In this document: positions 42,456 to 47,081 of the stretch, in pieces | How the letters are laid out: every line of letters begins with the position of its first letter | Numbering within the stretch: position 1 is the stretch's first letter | The notes under the pieces: generated by a model | What the model saw: only the letters and a program-made list of their open reading frames with translations | What the model was told of the DNA's origin: nothing | Database searches by the model: none | Assembly (NCBI RefSeq): GCF_008905045.1 | Contig: NZ_VWMY01000031.1 | Location: 9,103 to 56,183, forward strand | Direction: 5' to 3' | Source of the DNA: Streptomyces albicerus | Lineage (GTDB): Bacteria > Actinomycetota > Actinomycetes > Streptomycetales > Streptomycetaceae | Length of the DNA: 47,081 nucleotides | Program-made: the position numbers and the translations under genes

Positions 42456-43522
42456 TGGACCTTCTCCATGGGCTTCTCGCCCTCCTCGACCAGCCGGGCG
42501 AGGATGCGTCGGGCGGCGAGACCGCCGGTGTCGATGTTGATGCTCAGCTCCTGGTAGCCGTGGCGCTCGGTGCCGAGCGTCTTCTGCAGCAGGTTGAGCG
42601 CGGTGACGTCCTGCATGACGACCGTGTGGTTGTTCCCCCGCAGGAACTCGGTGACCTCGTCGTCGTCCGTCGCCCAGTCGCGCGAGACCGCCCAGAAGTC
42701 GTACACCTTGCCGTCGGCGGACGGCGTGATCGCGTAGGTGATCTCGGTGTGGAAGCCGTTCGGGTCGCTGCCGTCCGCCTCGGGCACCACACCGACCGGG
42801 GCGATCCGGCTGTGCAGCAGGTAGAGGCACGGCGTGTGGTACTCGATGTCCTGCCAGCGGGTGATCCGGCCCTTGATGCCGGTGGACTTGGCGTAGAACG
42901 GCGGGCACTCGGCGTCGTCCATGTGCCGGCTCACCCGCACGATGCCCGCGCCCTCGTCGACCTCGGTGGTGATGGGCGTCTCGGCGACCTCGGGAGTGCC
43001 GATGTAGCCGCCGTGCAGATACGTCTCGTGGGAGAGGTCGAGGAGGTTGTCGACGAGGAGGCCGTAGTCGGCGTCGATGGGCTCCATGCCGCGGACGGTG
43101 ACCCAGCCGGGGGCGTCGAGGTGCTTCGCCCGGGGGATGGTCTGCGGGTCGGCGAGGGCCGGGTCGCCGATCCAGACCCAGATCAGGGAGTCCTGCTCGA
43201 CCACCGGGTACGAGGCGACACGGGCCGTGCGCGGTACGCGCTTCTGCCCGGGCACGTACACACAGGTGCCCGTCGTGTCGTACGTGAAGCCGTGGTAGCC
43301 GCAGACGATCCGGTCGCCGTCGAGGCGGGTCGGGGCCTCGGACAGCGGATAGCGGCGGTGCACGCACCGGTCGTGCAGGACGACGGGCGTCCCGTCCTCC
43401 TCGGTGCGGTAGAAGACGAGCGGTTCGCCGAGGATCGTCCGGCCGAGCAGCTCGCGCCCGACCTCGTGGGAGTAGGCGGCGACGTACCACTGGTTCCTGG
43501 CGAAAGCGGTCATATGAGGCAT
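42452..43522 (-). CDS. Rieske [2Fe-2S] aromatic oxygenase, VanA-like
   Basis: 356 residues from ATG 43522; ATG 43513 is a close alternative, and GTG/ATG further up (43552) lacks homologous character. The Rieske ligands are C53-x-H55 in DRCVHRRYP and C74-x2-H77 in VCGYHGFTYD. The mononuclear iron site is D162-x2-H165-x4-H170 in NLLDLSHETYLH. Vanillate demethylase-type and related O-demethylases or hydroxylases share this length and layout. It should oxidise or demethylate an aromatic or similar acid using electrons from the VanB-like reductase encoded two genes downstream. The exact substrate is not readable; the adjacent importer and IclR regulator suggest an imported acid. Confidence 0.93.
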   Translation of the reverse strand: MPHMTAFARNQWYVAAYSHEVGRELLGRTILGEPLVFYRTEEDGTPVVLHDRCVHRRYPLSEAPTRLDGDRIVCGYHGFTYDTTGTCVYVPGQKRVPRTARVASYPVVEQDSLIWVWIGDPALADPQTIPRAKHLDAPGWVTVRGMEPIDADYGLLVDNLLDLSHETYLHGGYIGTPEVAETPITTEVDEGAGIVRVSRHMDDAECPPFYAKSTGIKGRITRWQDIEYHTPCLYLLHSRIAPVGVVPEADGSDPNGFHTEITYAITPSADGKVYDFWAVSRDWATDDDEVTEFLRGNNHTVVMQDVTALNLLQKTLGTERHGYQELSINIDTGGLAARRILARLVEEGEKPMEKVQ

Positions 43523-43616
43523 GGGCGGTCCCGTCCCGTTGATGCGGGGCACCGTCGCCCCGCGCTGCCGTGTTGGTCACCACAGTCGTGACGTCGGCCA
43601 CGGCCCGGCAACCCCG

Positions 43617-43633
43617 CTTCCGTCTGACGGAAG
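43617..43633. promoter_or_regulatory. 17-bp palindrome upstream of the Rieske operon
   Basis: CTTCCGTCTGACGGAAG has perfect 8-bp arms around one base. It lies 94 nt upstream of the Rieske start and 186 nt upstream of the divergent phospholipase gene. A regulator-binding role is inferred. It is unlike the GTGCG palindromes next to the IclR gene. Confidence 0.5.
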
Positions 43634-43734
43634 GCTCACCGGCCGGCGTGCAGGTCGCGTGGGGGCCGCGCACCTCACGTACCGCCGTCTTTCACACAGG
43701 AGCCACGCGACCCTTCCCTGACGTTTGTTGCTCT

Positions 43735-43761
43735 TGGAACACTCCATTCGCGCACGTTCCA
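43735..43761. promoter_or_regulatory. Inverted repeat TGGAAC-N15-GTTCCA upstream of phospholipase C
   Basis: Six-base arms at 43735-43740 and 43756-43761. It ends 58 nt before the phospholipase ATG. It may be an operator or by chance; no PHO-box-type GTTCACC tandem repeat was found in this gap. Confidence 0.3.
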
Positions 43762-43819
43762 GCAAGCATGCGTCCAGCGCACGCCCTCCGTACCCCGTCA
43801 GGACAAGAGGTCACCAGCC

Positions 43820-45871
43820 ATGCCTGAAGTGAATCGGCGCCGTTTCCTCCAACTCGCAGGCGGCACCGCGGCGTTCACCGCGCTGTCGGACAGCATCGCC
43901 AAGGCCGCGGCGATCCCCGCGGGGTACCACCGCGGCACCATCGAGGATGTCGAGCACATCGTCGTCCTGATGCAGGAGAACCGTTCCTTCGACCACTACT
44001 TCGGCGCCCTCAGAGGCGTCCGCGGCTTCGGCGACCCGCACCCGGTGACGCTCGACAACGGCAAGTCCGTGTGGCACCAGTCGGACGGCACCAAGGACCT
44101 GCTGCCCTTCCACCCGGAGGCCGACGACCTCGGTATGCAGTTCCTGGAAGGCCTGCCGCACGGCTGGTCCGACGGGCACGCCGCCTACAACGAGGGCAAG
44201 TACGACAAGTGGGTCCCCGCGAAGGGCCCCACGACCATGGCGTACCTGACCCGTGAGGACATCCCGTTCCACTACGCGCTCGCCGACACCTTCACCGTCT
44301 GCGACGCGTACTACTGCTCGTTCATCGGCTCCACCGACCCGAACCGCTACTACATGTGGACGGGCTACACCGACAACGACGGCAAGGGCGGCGGCCCCGT
44401 CCTCGGCAACGACGAGGTCGGCTACGACTGGACGACCTACCCCGAGCGGCTCGAGAAGGCCGGGGTCTCCTGGAAGATCTACCAGGACATCGGCGACGGT
44501 CTTGACGCGGCCGGCTCTTGGGGCTGGATCTCGGACCCGTACCGCGGCAACTACGGCGACAACTCGCTGCTGTACTTCAACAAGTACCGCAATGCCAAGC
44601 CGGGTGACGTGCTCTACGAGAAGGCCCGCACCGGCACCGACGCCCGCAAGGGTGAGGGCTTCTTCGAGCAGCTGAGGGCGGACGTGCAGGGCGGCAAGCT
44701 GCCGCAGGTCTCCTGGATCACCGCACCCGAGGCGTTCTCCGAGCACTCCAACTGGCCCTCGAACTACGGCGCCTGGTACATCTCGCAGGTCCTCGAAGCG
44801 CTCACCTCGGACCCCAAGGTGTGGGCCAAGACGGCGCTGTTCATCACGTACGACGAGAACGACGGCTTCTTCGACCACCTCGTGCCGCCGATTCCGCCGC
44901 GGTCCGCCGCACAGGGCAAGTCCACGGTCGACGTCGAGCCGGACATCTTCGACGGGAGCGCCACTCACGCCGCCGGTGTGTACGGCCTCGGCCCGCGGGT
45001 GCCGATGATCGTCGTCTCGCCCTGGAGCAAGGGTGGTTACGTCTGCTCCGAGACCCTCGACCACACCTCGATCCTTCAGTTCATGGAGCGCCGCTTCGGG
45101 GTCGAGGAGCCGAACATCTCGCCCTGGCGGCGGGCCGTCTGCGGCGACCTGACCTCCGCCTTCGACTTCGGCCGCAAGGACACCAAGCCGGTCGACCTCC
45201 CGGACACCGATGCCTACGAGCCGCCGGACAACGACCGGCACCCGGACTACAAGCCCACCCCGCCTGCGAACCCCATGCTGCCCAAGCAGGAGCGCGGTCT
45301 GCGGCCCGCCCGCCCGCTGTCGTACGCCCCGCTGACCGACGGCAAGGCGGACCCGGCGGCCGGGAAGTTCACGCTGACCTTCGGCTCCGGCAGGAAGGCC
45401 GGCGCCTCCTTCCACGTGACCTCCGGGAACCGCACCGACGGCCCCTGGACGTACACCACCGAGGCGGGCAAGAGCGTCTCGGACACCTGGAACTCCGCGT
45501 ACTCGGGCGGCTCGTACGACCTGACCGTGCACGGGCCCAACGGCTTCCTGCGGGTCTTCAAGGGGCCCGGCAAGGCCGCCGGGCCCGAGGTCACCGCGCG
45601 GCACGTCGGGGACGATGTGCAGCTGACCTTCACCAACAAGGGCTCCGCCACGGTGAACCTCAAGCTCACCAACGGCTACGGCGGCAGGCCCCAGTCGTTC
45701 CGGGTGCGGCCCGGCGCGACCGTGAAGCACACCGTGGATCTGCGCGCGAGCAAGCGCTGGTACGACCTCACCGTCGTGTCCGACGCGGACGGTTCGTTCC
45801 TGCGCCGCTTCGCCGGGCATGTGGAGAACGGGCGGGTGGGCGTCAGCGACCCGGCTATCGCCGACGCCTGA
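43820..45871 (+). CDS. Tat-exported phosphocholine-type phospholipase C
   Basis: 683 residues from ATG 43820. The Tat signal reads NRRRFLQLAGG (residues 5-15). The catalytic phosphoesterase domain (about 35-460) has VVLMQENRSFDHYFG with the predicted nucleophile and metal-binding residues, STDPNRYYMWTG, TYDENDGFFDHLVPP and VVSPWSKGGYV with SETLDHTSILQF. Two C-terminal beta domains (about 520-605 and 610-683, with EVTARHVGDDVQLTFTNKG) are characteristic of the large bacterial phospholipase C family. It should release phosphorylated head groups such as phosphocholine from phospholipids outside the cell, perhaps under phosphate limitation. It is divergent from the Rieske operon. Confidence 0.92.
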   Translation: MPEVNRRRFLQLAGGTAAFTALSDSIAKAAAIPAGYHRGTIEDVEHIVVLMQENRSFDHYFGALRGVRGFGDPHPVTLDNGKSVWHQSDGTKDLLPFHPEADDLGMQFLEGLPHGWSDGHAAYNEGKYDKWVPAKGPTTMAYLTREDIPFHYALADTFTVCDAYYCSFIGSTDPNRYYMWTGYTDNDGKGGGPVLGNDEVGYDWTTYPERLEKAGVSWKIYQDIGDGLDAAGSWGWISDPYRGNYGDNSLLYFNKYRNAKPGDVLYEKARTGTDARKGEGFFEQLRADVQGGKLPQVSWITAPEAFSEHSNWPSNYGAWYISQVLEALTSDPKVWAKTALFITYDENDGFFDHLVPPIPPRSAAQGKSTVDVEPDIFDGSATHAAGVYGLGPRVPMIVVSPWSKGGYVCSETLDHTSILQFMERRFGVEEPNISPWRRAVCGDLTSAFDFGRKDTKPVDLPDTDAYEPPDNDRHPDYKPTPPANPMLPKQERGLRPARPLSYAPLTDGKADPAAGKFTLTFGSGRKAGASFHVTSGNRTDGPWTYTTEAGKSVSDTWNSAYSGGSYDLTVHGPNGFLRVFKGPGKAAGPEVTARHVGDDVQLTFTNKGSATVNLKLTNGYGGRPQSFRVRPGATVKHTVDLRASKRWYDLTVVSDADGSFLRRFAGHVENGRVGVSDPAIADA

Positions 45872-45897
45872 GCGCTCCGCTGGGTGCGGTGCTTCGT

Positions 45898-45973
45898 CTG
45901 CGGGTGCGTGGGGGCTGGTCGCGCCCCGCGGCGGAGCCGCAAATGTCACAGCCCCGCGCCCCTACGGGGCGCG
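45898..45973. repeat. Dispersed GC-rich palindromic repeat, copy 2 (inverted)
   Basis: The reverse complement aligns with 20451-20528 with a few indels, sharing GACATTTGCGGCTCCGCCGC exactly. The outer part AGCCCCGCGCCCCT/ACGGGGCGCG forms a hairpin. It lies 27 nt after the phospholipase stop and may act as its terminator. Confidence 0.8.
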
Positions 45974-46010
45974 GTACCGCACCCGACTTCAAAGCCACCT
46001 AGGAGATGCG

Positions 46011-46073
46011 ATGAGTCCCACATCGCGCGGACTGGTCCCCTGCTGCCGGACCCGGGGTAGTGTGCCCCGGTGA
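46011..46073 (+). CDS. 20-codon leader ORF coupled to scramblase-like gene
   Basis: ATG 46011 has AGGAG at 46001-46005 with 5-nt spacing, the best ribosome-binding site in the region. It encodes MSPTSRGLVPCCRTRGSVPR and its TGA (46071-46073) overlaps the downstream GTG start as GTGA. The downstream gene has no ribosome-binding site of its own, so ribosomes finishing this ORF could re-initiate. Coding is inferred from context only; no homology is claimed. Confidence 0.5.
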   Translation: MSPTSRGLVPCCRTRGSVPR

Positions 46074-47029
46074 CCACGCATTCGAACACTCCTGCAGGTT
46101 GGTACCCGGATCCTCAGGGTGCGCCCCAGACGCTGCGTTACTGGGACGGCGCTCAGTGGACCCAGCACACCAACCAGGACCAGCAACAGGCGCAAGCCGC
46201 TCAGCAGGCGCAGCCTGTTCAGCACGCCCAGCCTGCGCAGCAGGTTCCGCAGCAGGCGCCCGGGTTCGATCCGCGAGCACAGCAGCAGGCGCCCGGTTTC
46301 GATCCGCGAGCACAGCAGCAGGCGGCGGGATTCGATCCGCGCGGCCAGCAGCAGGCGCCCGGTTTCGACCCGGGCGTGCAGCGGCAGGTGCAGCAGCAGG
46401 CCGGGGTCGCGGCGAACGCGGCGGGCGGCGGCACGCTGTTCACCGAGCCGGTCCTGGTGGTGAACCAGAAGGCCAAGCTGATCGAGCTGACCAACGAGTA
46501 CAAGGTCATGGACCAGCAGGGCAACCAGCTCGGCTCGGTCGTACAGGTCGGGCAGAGCGCGCTGAAGAAGGTGCTGCGCTTCTTCGCCAGCCTCGACCAG
46601 TTCATGACGCACAAGCTCGAGATCCGCGACGCGTACGGCCAGCCGCAGCTGCTGTTGACCCGGCCCCGCAAGTTCATGAAGTCGCGGGTGCTGGTGGCGC
46701 GTCCGGACGGTTCGCCGGTCGGTGAGATCGCCCAGCAGAACATGATCGGGAAGATCAACTTCGCGATCAAGGCCGACGGTCAGCAGGTCGGCGCGATCAA
46801 GGCGGAGAACTGGCGTGCCTGGAACTTCTCGATCGTCGACCACGCGGACAACGAGGTCGCCCGGATCACCAAGACCTGGGAAGGCCTCGCCAAGACGATG
46901 TTCACGACCGCGGACAACTACGTCCTGCAGATCCACTACCAGCTTCCCGAGCCCCTGTTGAGCCTCGTGGTGGCGACGGCGCTGACCGTCGACACGGCGC
47001 TCAAGCAGGACAAGCGAGGGCTGGGCTGA
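46070..47029 (+). CDS. DUF2510 plus phospholipid-scramblase-like (LURP-one-fold) protein
   Basis: 319 residues from GTG 46070. Residues 8-35 (PAGWYPDPQG, RYWDGAQWTQHT) form a DUF2510 motif. Residues 37-120 are a Gln-rich low-complexity linker including four 11-residue repeats. Residues 120-319 form a beta-rich scramblase/LURP-one-type domain (FTEPVLVVNQKAKLIELTNEY; KVLRFFASLDQFMTH; LIVATALTVDTA-like end). Bacterial members are uncharacterised; lipid association is the family expectation. TAGTGT (46058-46063) could be a -10 giving a leaderless transcript; alternatively translation is coupled to the 20-codon ORF. A strong terminator follows. Confidence 0.85.
   Translation: MTTHSNTPAGWYPDPQGAPQTLRYWDGAQWTQHTNQDQQQAQAAQQAQPVQHAQPAQQVPQQAPGFDPRAQQQAPGFDPRAQQQAAGFDPRGQQQAPGFDPGVQRQVQQQAGVAANAAGGGTLFTEPVLVVNQKAKLIELTNEYKVMDQQGNQLGSVVQVGQSALKKVLRFFASLDQFMTHKLEIRDAYGQPQLLLTRPRKFMKSRVLVARPDGSPVGEIAQQNMIGKINFAIKADGQQVGAIKAENWRAWNFSIVDHADNEVARITKTWEGLAKTMFTTADNYVLQIHYQLPEPLLSLVVATALTVDTALKQDKRGLG
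46250..46381 (+). repeat. Four 33-nt coding tandem repeats
   Basis: Units at 46250, 46283, 46316 and 46349 each encode QQAPGFDPRAQ or a near variant (QQAAGFDPRGQ, QQAPGFDPGVQ) in the linker of the scramblase-like protein. The high DNA identity predicts copy-number variation between strains. Confidence 0.9.
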
Positions 47030-47049
47030 CACACGGTTCGTCATGCGGG

Positions 47050-47081
47050 AAGGGCGGTTGCGGACACTCGCAACCGCCCTT
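47050..47081 (+). terminator. Strong stem-loop terminator after scramblase-like gene
   Basis: AAGGGCGGTTGCG (47050-47062) pairs perfectly with CGCAACCGCCCTT (47069-47081) around GACACT, 20 nt after the stop codon. The palindrome could work in both directions. The window ends at its last base. Confidence 0.8.

Noticed and set aside
43523..43819. PHO box upstream of the phospholipase C gene
   Set aside because: Phospholipases are often phosphate-regulated, but no tandem GTTCACC-type repeats are present in the gap.
46250..46381. CRISPR-like array
   Set aside because: The units are directly adjacent with no spacers and are translated in frame as protein repeats.

Overview
The window reads as a chromosomal segment of a Streptomyces or close relative. 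GC content is very high with strong third-position GC bias, GTG starts are frequent, there are many Tat-type and lipoprotein signals, TTA codons are very rare, and the gene content (GH18 chitinase, IclR/DeoR/LacI sugar and aromatic regulators, XRE/ImmA module, MmyB-type regulator) is typical of the genus. I found no rRNA, tRNA, CRISPR array, insertion sequence or phage module.

Layout. (A) 1-15627 is a glycan-utilisation locus. A minus-strand operon (PfkB kinase, lipoprotein binding protein, two ABC permeases, GH2 beta-galactosidase, secreted calcineurin-type phosphoesterase, secreted PHP-domain protein cut by the window edge) lies divergent from a DeoR-type regulator, a GH4 glycosidase and a GH38 alpha-mannosidase. 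(B) 15820-22573 is mixed: a sulfotransferase, a secreted GH18 chitinase with a DasR-like operator, an ATP-grasp protein, two gene remnants (FkbH C-terminus and acyltransferase C-terminus) next to a dispersed repeat, a phosphoesterase/Sfp-type phosphopantetheinyl transferase pair and a small unknown protein. (C) 22825-28687 holds an alpha/beta hydrolase and the cluster XRE regulator, ImmA-like metalloprotease, seven-helix membrane protein and FAD oxidoreductase, divergent from an MmyB-type ligand-domain protein.

(D) 28767-36992 is a co-directional LacI regulator, lipoprotein, two permeases, GH13 alpha-glucosidase and secreted GH87 alpha-1,3-glucanase: a coherent proposal for alpha-1,3-glucan depolymerisation, import and hydrolysis. 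(E) 36964-43522 is an SsuA/TauA-type ABC importer divergent from an IclR regulator, plus a Rieske oxygenase, a 61-residue protein and a VanB-like reductase. All junctions in the importer and oxygenase runs are 4-nt overlaps except a 20-nt gap before the ATPase. Near-identical palindromes flank the IclR gene. (F) 43820-47081 holds a Tat-exported phospholipase C, a second copy of the dispersed repeat, a 20-codon leader ORF coupled to a DUF2510/scramblase-like protein, and a strong terminator.

The most interesting items are the alpha-1,3-glucan locus, the glycan locus carrying two secreted phosphatases, the IclR operator set, the XRE/ImmA/membrane/FAD module with a TTA codon, the 61-residue protein in the Rieske operon, and the coupled leader ORF before the scramblase gene. 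All functions are read from sequence and family knowledge; no database search was run.
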